Assembly: GCA_947095585.1 (NCBI GenBank)
Contig: OX352761.1
Span: forward strand, 132,152,277-132,216,276
From: Nephrocerus scutellatus
Taxonomy: Eukaryota; Arthropoda; Insecta; Diptera; Pipunculidae
Length of the DNA stretch: 64,000 nucleotides
Direction of reading: 5' to 3'
In this document: piece by piece, positions 44,221 through 56,580 of the stretch
Layout of the letters: each line of letters begins with the position of its first letter
Numbering within the stretch: position 1 is the first letter of the stretch
Notes under the pieces: model-generated
Databases searched by the model: none
Seen by the model: only the letters and a program-made list of their open reading frames with translations
Told to the model about the DNA's origin: nothing
Position numbers and translations under genes: made by a program

Positions 44221-45600
44221 GTGCCAAAGAACTCAACGGTCCATAGAGGTGCATGGGAATATATGAAATTTCAAGAAAATATACATAATGCCTTAAACAA
44301 AATATGCATATCGCCAATCCTTCTAAAAAATTTCAACTTTTTTTCAATGGTTCGAAACAAAATCTTTGCTGCAGATGACGTTGCTATTGCCGTTTCAGGA
44401 ACACACCTTAATACCTTGAAGGAACTCTTGCAGAATGCTCTTAACAAGCTAACTAAATGGGCAGATCGTTGTGGTCTGGGAGTAAACCCCCACAAAACAG
44501 ATTGTCCTTGTCTTAACTAGAAAATTCCACATGTTGACCCACCATCTATAAAGGCTATAAAGCTTATCCTTCTCTGATAAAGCTAAGCTAAGCTCAGAAC
44601 AGACAGAAAGCTACGCTGGAAAGAAGACTAGAACGAGTTTGTACAGCCACAGTGGCGCTCTTCTCCTGTAAAAAAGGTAGCAAATGGGGCCTTCAACCTC
44701 ATATCACGCATTGGCTTTATATTTCGGTAATAAGACCTACACTTCTGTACGGTGTGGTGGTCTGGTGGACAGCCTTAGACAAAGCAATAAATCGCGATAA
44801 ACTAAGCAAAGTCTAAAGATAGGCTTGTCTATGTATGAGCGGAGCTCTTCGCAGCACCCCCTCCACTGCAGTAGATATACTGTTTAACCTAATACCACTT
44901 GACATCTTCAGCAGAGTTGTTGCTAGCGCGGCTATTCGCCTAAACCTCCCATTGGATAAGAAATTAATTCGGAAGGTATAGACTACACCATTCCGCAACT
45001 ACTGAAATCAGAATAAACAGAAACCTAATAATTATACCCACATACGCAGTACTAATATACCTTTTAATTTCAAATGTTTACTTATAAGCTCAAGGCAAGT
45101 AAAGCAAGTAGCAAATGAAACTTCCTTATACTAATTCGATGAACTAAAGATGGTGTATAGTTATCGAGTTAGGTCGGCAGGCCAAGAAAAGAAGTATATA
45201 ACTCCAACCCGACCGGAATTGTGCCAGGGTTGTCCGCGTTTCCCTAGAGAGGGACTTTTTGCTATTATTTATGGTCGGAGGGCGTGTACCAAGAACCCTA
45301 TTAACCTTGCTCGAACTGCTGCATAGACTGTCCCATAGTGTATACTATTTTAGGCTAAACAGACGGTTGTGGAACTCCATCTCACTGACAGTGATGTCGT
45401 GAACTGGGTGTGCAGGGATGTGACAGGCGAGCAAGATGTGTTTTGATGACAGTTCATTGTATTGCCTGAGGGAGAGCATAGACGTTTCGTCATAAAGATG
45501 ATCAGGATTGGTATGTAGCGGCACATAGATGGGGCAGTGTAGTTAATACAAAAACGGACAAAACTTCCTTGTCCTTTTCCCATGCGGTTCCGGTTAGGGC
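44221..45600 (+). pseudogene. I/Jockey-like LINE, RT and downstream region, decayed
   Basis: The frame at 44221-44520 contains IFAADDVAIAVSG (catalytic ADD, usually YADD), then ALNKLTKWADRCGLGVNPHKT, typical of I/Jockey/R1-like RTs. The DNA after it, with frameshifts, encodes KLRWKE and NLISRIGF, thumb-region words, and further debris to about 45600. In the active-site motif the Tyr/Phe is Ala. It is dead. Confidence 0.75.
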
Positions 45601-45639
45601 TCTTCTTTTACGATTGCTTACTTTATTGCAAATAGTTTT

Positions 45640-47133
45640 TCATGCCTAAAGGTAAGTAGATTTTCGAATTTTTGGAGATTCAGTATTTGATTTATGGGTG
45701 CTAAGTTTTCTTCAGCCCGTTGAATGGCTAAATGTATTTAAACAATGTAATGCAGTCTCACTCTTTGATTTTGAAGCAATCTCCGTTTCACTTTCGTCTG
45801 AACTTTCAATGGATTACCTATCTTGACAATCTTACGCGCGTTCATTCACAGTTTAAGCCCTTATTGTGCTCAAAGGTAGCTCATCTTCATCATTCCAATC
45901 ACTACAAGTAGACATAAACACATTCCAGCATTCATTTATTGAGATAACCTGCAATCCATCCCATGCGTTAGCTAGGAGGCAAATTGAATTTCGGAGATGC
46001 TTTGATTTTAACTTCCAGGTCCGAGCCCTCACTTCCAACCAAGTGCGGCAATAGACTTTTTTTTTATAATGCAGCTTTGTTAAGTTTATTACATTTTCGT
46101 TCATTGGTTTAAGAATAGCAGTGCAATTCGCTGGAAACATATTCAACTCGCCGTCTTTGGGATGGCAAGGGGCATTATCAAGAAGTAACAGCGCCTTTTT
46201 TGAAAAACCCTTGGATCTTAGAAAAACTTGAACCTAAAAGAGACAAAACCCCAGTAAAAAGAATGACCAGCAATTGATTGGAGTTTTTAATACCTCTGGA
46301 ACAAATGTATTGTGGAACCATTGTTCAAAGAATGCTAACGTCTTATAAGCAATTTTGTTAGCTGTGAACGTGATGGGCTTGTAAATTTTTTTTAAAAGAT
46401 CGCGGATCTTTACCGATGAAAAACAGCTTAATTTTGTGCAAACCAGAAGCGTTAGTCCAAGCGAGGAACATAATTCACTCTTTGCTTGCTTCCGACCGAC
46501 CAGTTGCTGAGGATTCTTTAAAACCTACAAGGTTTTTATCTGGCATAAGTCGGTAGAATAACCCGGATTCATCTGCGTTGTATGTCTGATTAGGAGACCA
46601 ATCGAGTTCTTTGATTTTGTTTCTAAATTTGGCCAAAAAAGGATCCACAAACTGCGGTTTGTTAGAACGTTTTTCGCCACAAATTTTCAACAAGCGAATG
46701 CCATGTCTTTTTAAAATTAGTCACCCAACCGTGGCTAGTGTTAAAATATCTTTACCTCTCTTTAAAATTCGTATAAAGCTTGATCCATCTTGGGATATTC
46801 ACACTCTTTTATGGTTGTTCTTTTTCCCGGTACACAGTCAGTATTGGCAACAATCGCGTTCTCGTTTGCCTTAATTCTACTGATTTTAGAATCAACACTC
46901 ACTCAACACTCAACAGATACATTCATGGTATCCTCAAGTAGCGGTAAAATAACTGCCCAGACAAAGTGGAAAAACTCAAAGGGCAAGCAAAAACAAGAGG
47001 ATATGATGAAATAAAAGTTGCACTTATGGAGGTAGAATTTTTGAAAAGTTGCTATTATCACGTCAGTAATTTAGGTGTTGCGATAAATGAGTAGTTGCGC
47101 AAATCGAGAGTTGCGTTAATCGAGAATGTACTG
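45640..47133 (-). pseudogene. Tigger/pogo-like transposon, decayed DDE transposase
   Basis: On the minus strand, ending at about 46475, NQTYNADESGLFYRLMPDKN is the first catalytic segment of DDE_1 transposases. CCATCCCAAAGACGGCG and NMFPANCTAILKPMNENVINL (46146 downwards) form the segment after the second Asp. Upstream, KRHGIRLLKICGEK is the end of the CENP-B-like DNA-binding domain. The right end at 47133 reads inward CAGTACATTCTCGATTAACG, a Tigger-like terminal repeat flanked by TA. The left end was not identified. Stops and frameshifts break the gene. Confidence 0.82.
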
Positions 47134-48730
47134 TACATAGTTGTTTGTGAAGTCATTTCATTGTTTGGGCACTGTCGATAAAGATCAAAAATTCACTTCT
47201 ATTTCTAATGGAATATTACTACTAACGGCTAAAGAAATTTGGGTATTTTTTTGTAGTTTTAATCAAATAATTTTTGAAAAAAAATATGAACAAAAATTAA
47301 AAACATATGTGATTTATACTAACTTACCCTTCCCACTCACTTAAACTTTGTTTAAAATTATAAAATCTCTGTATCTGTTTGAACATGTTATATAAATTTA
47401 TTTGTTGAAACGTAATAAGTAAAGAAACTATATAAAAGGCATATGGATATGTGTAAAATTAAAAGTAAATCTTAGTGTAACAAAATAAGCTGCATATAAA
47501 TGAATAAGCGTTAATTTCGTCAAAAACGTGTCAATTCATTAGCGAAAGCTAAATAAATATTAACGCTTAAACTTTGCACGTAATGTACAGAGTCTAAATT
47601 GTGAATGCCCTTCTAGAGGTTTATTTATCATGCTCTTCTTTTAAAAATTGATTTTTTTTGTGTATTGGTATCTACTTCAAAAAAATTCCTAAATAATTCC
47701 AGTTTAGTCAAGATATCTTTCAGACATCCATTGAGTGCTGTGATGTGGTTTAAAATATTAAAACAAAAAAATTCTAGTGATAATTTGTTAATCACACAGA
47801 AAGAAAATCACAGCCTCTATATACATATTATTGAAATGTGTGTCGTTCGTTAATTGAATAAATTTCGTTGTGGCCATCGCCGCAATGTTTTACTTACTGC
47901 TCATCTCGACCAGCAGTCTCCGAGTTATCGTTGCATTTTATTATTAACCTTGTTGAAAAACTATCCGCACATGTTCTACATCTTTTGAAATAGTGTGGTA
48001 TGGCGGTTAGAATTGATCGTCGACGTGATGTTTGTCCTAGCTACTAGCGTTGAAGAAAGTTAATCTAGAGACGCCTGGCATACTCGCTTTACTAACCAAA
48101 GATTTAAATATCACAATTGAAAAATTGACTACCCCATTTGCCACCACTGCAGCGGGTGGGACCAAACAAAACATCGAAAACCACGAGAATTGTCGTCACA
48201 CCATCCATTGTTGCTTGATACAGATATTCTCGTATGAGATACATATCTCTATTTGTAGCTATTGTTTTCTATTTCACTTTTAAAAATGTGCTAGAGTTGT
48301 AAACTTTTCATTGAGATTACCTGCACCCGAAGTTAGTTACAAGTGTATGTGAAATTCGCTCAATTTTCAATTAGTTTTAAGGTAAACAATGAAAAGCTTC
48401 CATATATCTAATAATAACAAATTTTGTAAATGTATTCTTATCTACGTACATATGATTAGCACCGGGTAATATGAATTATTTTGTCATGTCCGGCTGCCTT
48501 TGATAACATCTACTATCTCAGTGATAAAAAAGTGACAAACATTTTAAAATAAATTTGACTGTCCAAGGTCGAACTAAGAAGTGTTTTTGATAATCCTCTG
48601 ATCACTTATCCTAACTTTTGAGTAAGTTAGAAATTCCAAAAAATATAATTTTTTGCTTGACGCGTGACTGTACTTTTGTTGTTTATTACAACGTTTATCA
48701 TATACTTATGCATGTTTAATTTGTATACAT
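47134..48730. other. Intergenic, no gene seen
   Basis: No domain or bounded repeat is evident in this AT-rich interval. Confidence 0.45.
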
Positions 48731-50375
48731 ACGAGGGCGGGTTGAAAAGTACTATCAAAACAATGATTGCATACTGTCCTTCAAATGTGTGCTGTCAAAT
48801 TTTCTGACAGCTGCGTCATTTAGTTTGTGTATGAGGGTCATTGAAAGCGAACCACTTTTGTGTTTTTACAAAAATTAATAAAATAAAAAAACCCATAAAA
48901 ATTAAAATTTTTCTTGTAAATTCTCTAATCGGCGATACACACACACACTGCGTGCTCGTTTTGTGGCAAAATCATCCAAAAATTACGCAGCAGTAAGTAA
49001 GTTGAATTAATCATAAAACATTTATGTCTCGTTTCAATTGCGTGGTTTATTTGTGCGTGAGCTAAGATTTCTCTCTCTATCTCCACCACCAAGCAGCGCA
49101 GCCGACTGCGCAGCACACACCACACACAGTCATTAAGGAACGACAGTATCTGATGCCACTATAAGAAATTAAAAAAATGTATAAGGGCCTTGCGCCCCAA
49201 CCCGGGGCCCGATCACTACCAAATTTTAAACGAAAGTATTGTCACCGGAAATACACATGTGTACAAAATTTCAGGAAGTATTGTTTATTGGGTATATACA
49301 TGTGTGTAAAATTTGAAAAAAATCGGGTAATTTTTATTTTTAATTTGTATTGGAGTCCCACGAACCCGGGGCCCGATCACTTTCAAATTTTAAACGAAAG
49401 TATTGTCACCGGAAATACACATGTGTACAAAATTTCAGGAAAATCGGGCTTTAGGAAGTGCGTTAAAAATTGATAAGTAAAAAAAAAAAATTTTTATGGG
49501 AACCCCGCGGCCCGAGGGGCCTCAAATTTGAATAGAAAGTGTTGTCATGGGAGATATACATGTGTGAAAAATTTCAATAAAATCGGTCTGTAGGAAGTGG
49601 GTTAAAAATTGATCACAAGATTTGGCCAGCCAGCCACGGGCAAGTGAAGTTAATATAGAGAATTTAAAAAGAAAACGAACGATGAGATCAGCACCGAATT
49701 GAACGATGGTTATTGGGACTCTGCATCTTCGATATCAACAATAAAATATTGGAGAGCTGAATTTGACCGCTGTTGTACGAGCATTTTTGACAATGAGCGT
49801 CCAGGGCATCTAAAAGAGATAACCACACCAGGAATGTTTGATAAAATCCAAAGTATAGTAAATGACGAACAGAGTCAATTCACCCACCTGAAGGAATTGA
49901 GAATATATTGCATGAATATTTGTACTGAGGAAGCTCGCTGTCAAATGGTGTCACGTTTGCTTTCTTTTGACTGTGTGACAACTTCAAATGAGTGTTTAGA
50001 ATTCAACGGTGCCGTTTCGTAACCGTAGACGAAACATGGATCCATCACAAAATCATCATGAAAATGACATGAAATGTGCTACGAATTTGTTTCTCATTCA
50101 CCTTATTCTCCAGACTTGGCAACTCCTGCTATTATCAATTTTCAAACCTGAATAAATGGCTCAATGGCAGGAGATTTGGGTCGAAGGCGGAAGTCATCAC
50201 TGAAGAAGAGGTTTATTTTGAGGGCTTTCAGAAATGGTATTATCCAGAAGGTGTCGAAAATTGGAATATCGTTGAACGAAGTGCATTAATCTAAAAGGAA
50301 ACTTTTGTGAGAAATAAATTGATGCCGAAAAAAGTTGTTTTCTTTCCTAGGCCGATTACTTTTCCCTAGCATATG
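48731..50375 (+). mobile_element. Mariner relic split by a repeat insertion
   Basis: At 49699-50022 and beyond, translation gives WRAEFDRCCTSIFDNERPGH and later HSPYSPDLA, LNKWLNGRRFGSKAEVITE and NWNIVERSALI-type C-terminal words, the order of a mariner transposase. Most of the middle, including the first catalytic region, is deleted. The right tip at 50360 (AAAAGTAATCGGCC inward) and CGAGGGCGGGTTGAAAAGTA at 48731 share GAAAAGTA and may be the terminal repeats. The repeat at 48880-49660 interrupts it. Confidence 0.65.
48880..49660 (+). repeat. ~100-bp-subunit repeat family, dispersed copy
   Basis: It opens with ACCCATAAAAATTAAAATTT and TGTAAATTCTCTAATCGG and closes with GGGCAAGTGAAGTTAATATA then GAGAATTT, the same start and end as the array at 32587. 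TTCTCTAA and TAGAGAA at the two ends are short inverted repeats. The subunits contain CCCGGGGCCCGATCAC and GTATTGTCACCGGAAATACA. A ~220-bp unrelated insert lies near 48930-49150. Confidence 0.8.
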
Positions 50376-51636
50376 TTTATCTTCTACCTACTGTAAATAA
50401 TAAATTTTTTGCGGTTGTTATTTATGGAAACATACATTTACAAACCGATTAGGATCCTTCACTGATGTAAGAAAGGAGCCGTAAGCATATTCCTGCCGTG
50501 GCGGTTTTTGTCGAATGTTTAGGTAAATTTTTTTTTTGGCAATATTAGTGTTGATAGTTTTCTGCGATGCTGAGGTGAATAGTGATTGTAAAAAGCGGAA
50601 GGAGCTCGTGGGACAGTGGGGAGCCGGGCAACGCCTGGTATTTCCGCTAGTATATATATAAAGAATAAAACTTATTTTTATATATGTCTGACCGTTTCCC
50701 TATAACTCTTAGTTTCACAAAATGTTGAGCAATAGTATTCAAAGACAACACAAACAGTCATACTTTGGAAGAAGAAGGGGTCCGTTTCATTTTCTCTCCT
50801 TCGATGAATCTTAACTTTCTCTCACATGTGAATTTTTCTTACTTTTACTATACATCAGGCTGGACGCGATTGACAATGTCAGAACCTTTACAGATTTCGC
50901 CGCGTTGTAAGACTACTGAAAGTACCTTTGATCAAAGACCTGCTTGAATTTTCTTGTTTCGCAATAATTGATCATAATTCTTGCAACAAGAAGCCGTTCT
51001 AAAATTTCATAATACTCTTTTCTGTACACAAATAGATTCAAATGAATTATCAGAAAAAAAGGCATAACAAAATTGATAACGATATCAAGAAATATTTCTT
51101 CAGTATCTTTAACGCCAAACTTCATCAGAAAGTAAGCTCAAATAAGTCTACTTCTATAATACGAGTATAATGCAAACGGTTGAATACCAAGAGCTAAGCC
51201 GCCGCACTTTAACTTAAAGGCATATGACGGCTCACACTTTATGACAATGAATTTATTCATGAAACAGATTCGTTGCAAATTGGTTGCTTCCTTCCAAAAT
51301 GCAGCGGCTAGCTCGTTTAGTCGCCGCCGACAGCAACGACTATGCCAACAAGAGTTTTTTAGATTTTTCGTTTATGACACAATGTGAAGGAAGTTTGCAT
51401 TAATTGTTTTTGGTTGTTTGCTAATTATTGTGTTGTAGTATTTGTAGTATGTAGTGGAAATTTTAAATAGTGTAGCTTCAATCAAATTTATTATTTAATC
51501 AAAGTAAAGATATATAGAGAGAAAATACAATTGAAATTATCAGTCCTGCAATGACTAATTACATGAACACCACTTTCTGATCATCTCGACGAAATTGTTG
51601 TCTACACTGATTATTTTACGAGATCGAAAACGTTTA
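50376..51636. other. Intergenic, no gene seen
   Basis: I see no coding sequence or clear repeat boundary here. Confidence 0.45.
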
Positions 51637-52553
51637 TACAGGGTGTGCTGTGACTCAATGGCTATAGCTTAAGAGGCGTTAGGTCTGGTGCCCTCGGAGA
51701 CCAGAGAACTTGACCTCTTTTTCCAATTCACCGGGTAGCAAAGTTGTTAATTAGGAATTCTCTCACCACCAATTCAATGGCAATTTTACGTTCGATATTG
51801 TTCTTGAGCTCTGCTAACGTTATTGGCATGTTGGCATAAACCAACAACTTAACGTAAAAGATCTCCAACAGCGTTAAGTAGCATGAGCGAGCTGGCCATT
51901 CGAACAGATCATTTCTCGAGATCACATTATCATCGAACTTCCCCTTTAATAGACCAGCTGTATGGCATGTGCCACCATCTTGTTGGAACCACATACCACT
52001 GATGTCAAGTCCATCCAATTATGGCCAAAAATAGTCTTCCAACAAGGCATAATATCGAACTCCATTAACCGTAACATGGCGGTCACTTTCATCGACGAAA
52101 AAATACGGTCCAATCACACCTCCGGCATGAAATCCACAACACACGATGGTCACTTTTTGTGGATGCAATGGAGTCTCTTAAAGCACATTTGGGTTCTGTT
52201 CTGTCCAATAACGTATATTTTGCTTATTGACAAAGCCAAGAATGGAGTTCATCGCTGAAGATGATTTTTCGATAAAACTCAGGATTTTCTTCAAACTTTT
52301 GTAGAGCCCAATTGAAGAAGTTTGGGCGCTATATGATCAAGTGGCTTTAGTTCCTAAGTAAATTTGATTTTCTAATTGAATTAAATTTTTCAAGTAAATA
52401 AAAATCAATGTTGTGGTGCGAACTGACAGATTACTTTTGAGAAACATAACCTCCAAAAATGTTAAACTTTTTGACTGACATAGAGATTTGCATCGGAAAA
52501 CACTAGTATGTATTACCATTTTCTAAAAACTTTTACGCCACCCTGTGTAGACT
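51637..52553 (-). pseudogene. Relic of a second DD41D-like transposon
   Basis: The frame 52018-51728 gives MWFQQDGGTCHTAG, then NVISRNDLFEWPARSCYLT, clearly related to the transposase at 54938-56023 but diverged and with the third Asp lost (CYLTLLE instead of CDLTPLD). Upstream debris at about 52290-52230 encodes FYRKIIFSDE. TACAGGGTG at 51639 and CACCCTGTGTA at about 52541 may be its terminal repeats. Confidence 0.7.
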
Positions 52554-52622
52554 GCCTGGTGGGACGATTATTACGACCGAAAATTGGAGAAACGCTCTTA
52601 AAGTTGCGTATTTTTGTTTGTT

Positions 52623-52742
52623 TTAGAAATCTGCGCTCGAGCTCCGATTTTTTCTCGAAAAAACGAACACGAAAGCCCAGAATCTTTTGTTTACATTGTA
52701 ACTAGACAGCCAAAAAATCAATCTGCGCCAGATTTTTAAAAA
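52623..52742 (+). repeat. Dispersed repeat, second copy of the Kif19A-intron element
   Basis: It shares AAATCTGCGCTCGAGCTC and AATCTGCGCCAGATTTTTAA with 4706-4928 (inverse), with a shorter middle. Confidence 0.7.
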
Positions 52743-54831
52743 AAACACGACATTAGAATGTTGGTGGTAATTTTCAGTAATTTCCAAACGTTGGTCGTTC
52801 ATGAACTCTTCTTCACCAGGGCAAAAACGAAAACCTTGACTGACGTTTTAACAGATAATAAAAAAGTTTAAGGGTGCGTTTGTATTAAAATACAAAATTG
52901 TTATGTATGTCCCTATAGAAAACCCCTTTATAAGTATCATTTCTACATATGTTAATTAGTTAGAACTTTATATGGAGCCATGGTTTTTTTTCTCTAACGT
53001 AATACCTATTTTATAGTGCTCATGTAGAGAAAAATGTTACGATTATTTGTCCTTGTGCTCTGTTGTCTTAAGATTGCTTGCCTAGTCTAAGAATCTAGCA
53101 GACAGTAAGCAAAATTAAGAGATTTATGTAATTAGTGGTTGGTTGGCTGAATGAAAATAACAAGTGCGAGTTAAATTATTAGTTAATTGAATAATTTTTT
53201 TTGTTTGTTCAACTAAGATGCTCAACCAAGCCCAACACAAGTAGAAGCAGGTTATTCTTCCTCCTTTAAATGTGAATTATTATTTGTATAGGATAGCATG
53301 TGTCATCTACAATTTAGGACAAAGCTGAAAGTTTTTGCTGGAATGGTGAGTGTGTGTGTGTGTGTGACTGACTGACTGTAGACGAGGAAAACATCAAATA
53401 AACGCATCACAATTGGTTTTTTCCGGGCATTTTATACTATACAACAGATGTAGCAATGTATGTATGGCTTTTAATGGCCAATGTTATTTGCCTGCCTAAG
53501 CGCTCATTACCGATTGTATGCAATTGCTATAGTGGGTATACATAATACATATTACAGTATGCTGTGTCCACTCACAAATGCCATAAAACAAATTTGCTAC
53601 TTGGCAATGAAAAAGAATGCTCAGCTCATCATATATACGAGTATACTCATAGTGTATCTGATAAAAAAAAATTTGAATTTTCTTAATCAGTGCAGCGACG
53701 CTTCTCACACAACACGTAAATTTTGTTGTAAGTGCAGCAGTGTTCAGGGGATGAATTGTGCTTTTTTTTTAAATAAAAAAGCTCTTATGAAAATGTAGAG
53801 AGAAGTAAGTTTAGTGTAGGTGGGTGGATGGGTGGGTGGGTAATGTGGTGGTAAATTGGTTTATGCTGGTTGTTATGGAAACGCCGTTTTCATTCGGTCT
53901 TTGCCCTAATTAACAGGAAATAACATAAATTTCCTATCAAATTATGTTGAATAACAGATTTTTCCGTTGGGTCACAACTCCCGAAGGGAATCTCACTACC
54001 ACTACAAAAGCAATAGGAGTTATAACTTTTAACGAATAAACCCGATTCCAATGAACTCATTAATTCTTTTTTTCCTTACTACAAAATGCACAAAACGTTT
54101 ACCATACCCGGTGCGGCCGCTTCGTTAAGTTTGTGGTTTTATCGGAAAATAGTGGACTACTCTACTCTAAAAATGGCATAAACTCTTCCGTTCCAATATT
54201 ATTGATTTTTCACCATGAAAAGAAGGCTGCTGCTTACAGTGTGTTAATGCACAAAATATAATTTTTGCTTTTGTTGTAGTATTAGTGGAATGCGCCATCT
54301 ACTGCATATGCATATCTATGTGACAAATATATATCTATGTGTTTGCTGTTAAGTGTGGAAAATTTACGTTCATTAAAGTATAGCTTTTTATTGGTTTTGT
54401 CAGAACTTTTGTAACGCGAACGTGTTTAATTTTCATGTGAGAAGGAATGAAAATATTCCTGATCAAAATCGTAATCTGTATTTTTGGCTTTTTAAATTAT
54501 AACATTGCATTCTACGTACATACAATAATGACTTCTTTTTCTATAAAGTTTATTGGATCAGTTAGTTAAGTAATAAAGACAAGACGTTGACTTGATAAAA
54601 CTTTTTTTTCTTCTTTAAATTGATATGAATGATATGAATAACACTATCACTTGACGATTATTGTTTGATTATTGGTAGGTATGCTTTTTTTTAAGTCTTT
54701 AAAGTCTTTATTGTGTACTTTAAAGTGAAAATCTTAAATAAAAAAAAAAGTTTTTCTGATGGCAAAGAAAAAGATATTTTTAATCAAATAAAATAATTAA
54801 AAAGGAAGCATAAGTGCATAGCGATGAAATA
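52743..54831. other. Intergenic with simple repeats
   Basis: A GT microsatellite followed by GACT repeats lies at about 53347-53378, and a GGTGGGTG(GAT)GGTGGG minisatellite at 53819-53842. At 53056 an ATG opens a hydrophobic 18-residue frame (MLRLFVLVLCCLKIACLV) that stops at TAA; this resembles a signal peptide but leads nowhere visible. Confidence 0.5.
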
Positions 54832-56135
54832 ACGGGTGTTTTTTTAAGAGGTTGCCGATTTTTTTTTTGAATAAAACACATATAAAATTATGAAATGACC
54901 AAAATTTTTTTTTATTTGGTAGATAATTTTTTGGCATTTAACATTTAAACACAATTTCTGGCATATGGCTACCACGACTATTTTTCACAAATGTCATTCT
55001 GGAGGTCCAATTTTCCAGCACTTTTTCAAGCATTTGAGGGCGTATGTCAGCAATGACACGTTGAATATTGGTTTCCAAAGCGTCAATCGATTGAGGTTTA
55101 TCCACATAAACCAATGACTTCACGTATCCCCACAAAAAGTAATCGAGTGGCGTCAAATCGCACGAACGCGGAGGCCAATTCACCGGACCATTTCTCGAAA
55201 TAATGTTGTCGTTGAAAGTTTCTTTCAATAAGTCGATTGTTTCACGTGCTGTATGGCAAGTGGCACCATCTTGTTGAAACCACATTTCATCCATATCCAT
55301 ATCTTCAAGATTTGACAACAAAAACTCATTTAACATGGTTCTGTATCGATTTCCATTCACGGTAACGCGTCGTCCTTTCTCATTTTTAAAGAAATATGGA
55401 CCGATGATCCCACCAGCCCATAGACCGCACCAAACAGTACATTTATCAGGATGCATTGGTAATTCTTGAACGGCGTGTGGATTATCTTTGCTCCAAATGC
55501 GACAATTTTGTTTGTTGACGTATCCATTTAACAAAAAATGCGCCTCATCACTGAAGAGAATTTTACGGTAAAAAAATGGATCTTCGTTCAATTGATTTAA
55601 CGACCAATCACTGAATTCACGGCGCAAACGATGGTCGTGTGGCTTTAATTCTTGCACCAATTGAATTTTGTATGGCACCAAACCCAAATCTTTACGTAAA
55701 ATTTTCCATAAAGTCGATGGACAAAGTCCAATTTGCTGAGCACGACGACGAATCGATAAATTGTCGTTTTCTTCGACACTGGCCTCAACGACAGCAATAT
55801 TTTCTTCTGTACGAACTCTTCTCATTCTTGTCGGTGGCTTGGCATCCAAAAGAGTGAATGTAGACCGAAATTTGGTAATTACGTTCTTTATGGTGGTCTC
55901 TGACGGACGATTATGTGCACCATAAAATTCACGAAGTGCTCTATAAACATTTTTAATTGAACACTGATTTTGAAAATAAATTTCCACGATTTGAAAACGT
56001 TGTTCTGGAGTTAACCTATTCATAATGATTTGCCAAACAATACTGAGTAGAAATGCCACTTTGAGCTGTCAAAACAACTGTCATAAAATAAAACGACATC
56101 TATCGGAAAAACAAACCTCCCTAAAAAACACCCTT
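54832..56135 (-). mobile_element. Apparently intact DD41D (rosa-type) Tc1/mariner element, 1304 bp
   Basis: The ends read inward ACGGGTGTTTTTTTAAGAGG and AAGGGTGTTTTTTAGGGAGG, imperfect terminal repeats of about 20 bp. TA flanks both sides (54830-54831 and 56136-56137). The element encloses one uninterrupted transposase frame. Two internally deleted relatives lie at 41538-42167. Confidence 0.92.
54938..56023 (-). CDS. DD41D (rosa-type) transposase, 361 aa
   Basis: I take the ATG at 56023 (MNRLTPEQRFQIVEIYFQ); the frame stays open 12 codons further upstream but without an earlier ATG. The N-terminal ~110 residues form the helix-turn-helix region (SETTIKNVITKF; GLCPSTLWKILRKDL). The DDE/D domain has D159 in ILFSDEAHF, D252 in FQQDGATCHTA and D294 in CDLTPLDYFLWG. 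Forty-one residues separate the second and third Asp, which defines the DD41D group, described first as 'rosa' in Ceratitis rosa. The protein ends NSRGSHMPEIVFKC. There is no stop or frameshift, so the enzyme may be active. Product: cut-and-paste transposase acting on the terminal repeats in the nucleus. Confidence 0.93.
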   Translation of the reverse strand: MNRLTPEQRFQIVEIYFQNQCSIKNVYRALREFYGAHNRPSETTIKNVITKFRSTFTLLDAKPPTRMRRVRTEENIAVVEASVEENDNLSIRRRAQQIGLCPSTLWKILRKDLGLVPYKIQLVQELKPHDHRLRREFSDWSLNQLNEDPFFYRKILFSDEAHFLLNGYVNKQNCRIWSKDNPHAVQELPMHPDKCTVWCGLWAGGIIGPYFFKNEKGRRVTVNGNRYRTMLNEFLLSNLEDMDMDEMWFQQDGATCHTARETIDLLKETFNDNIISRNGPVNWPPRSCDLTPLDYFLWGYVKSLVYVDKPQSIDALETNIQRVIADIRPQMLEKVLENWTSRMTFVKNSRGSHMPEIVFKC

Positions 56136-56279
56136 TATATGTACATAGTATGTTGATATGTAACGTTTGGCTATAAAATTAAAAAATAAGCGTATATTGA
56201 GTTTATTCTATTTTTTGTTACATGTTATATGGTTATACAGTGCGGGTCACTAGATTAGAAGCAGGCAATTTTAAGAAGT
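56136..56279. other. Short intergenic sequence
   Basis: AT-rich spacer between the DD41D element and the next repeat, with no feature seen. Confidence 0.4.
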
Positions 56280-56580
56280 AAAACAAGAAATCAAATTTTT
56301 CATGTAAATTCTCTAATCGGAAATACACATTGTGCAAAGTTTAAATAATATCGGGCCCTGGGGTTTCCAAATTTTTATAGAAAGTTTTGTAATAGGATAT
56401 AACAAGATTTAAAAGTTTATATGGGAGGCCCTGGGGCCTGATACTTTCCAAATTTTAATAGAAAGTGTTGTCATCGAAGACATACGTGCGTGCAAAATTT
56501 GAATGAAATCGGGCTTTTGGAAGTCGGTTAAAAATTGATCACAAGATTCCACTAGCCAGTCCATGGGCACGTGAAGTTAA
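56280..56580 (+). repeat. ~100-bp-subunit repeat family, short copy
   Basis: It opens with TTTTTCATGTAAATTCTCTAATCGG and contains ATCGGGCCCTGGGG and AAAGTGTTGTCATCGAAGAC. It ends GTGAAGTTAATATCA, where the LINE family A 3' end begins. It has fewer subunits than the array at 32587. Confidence 0.8.
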
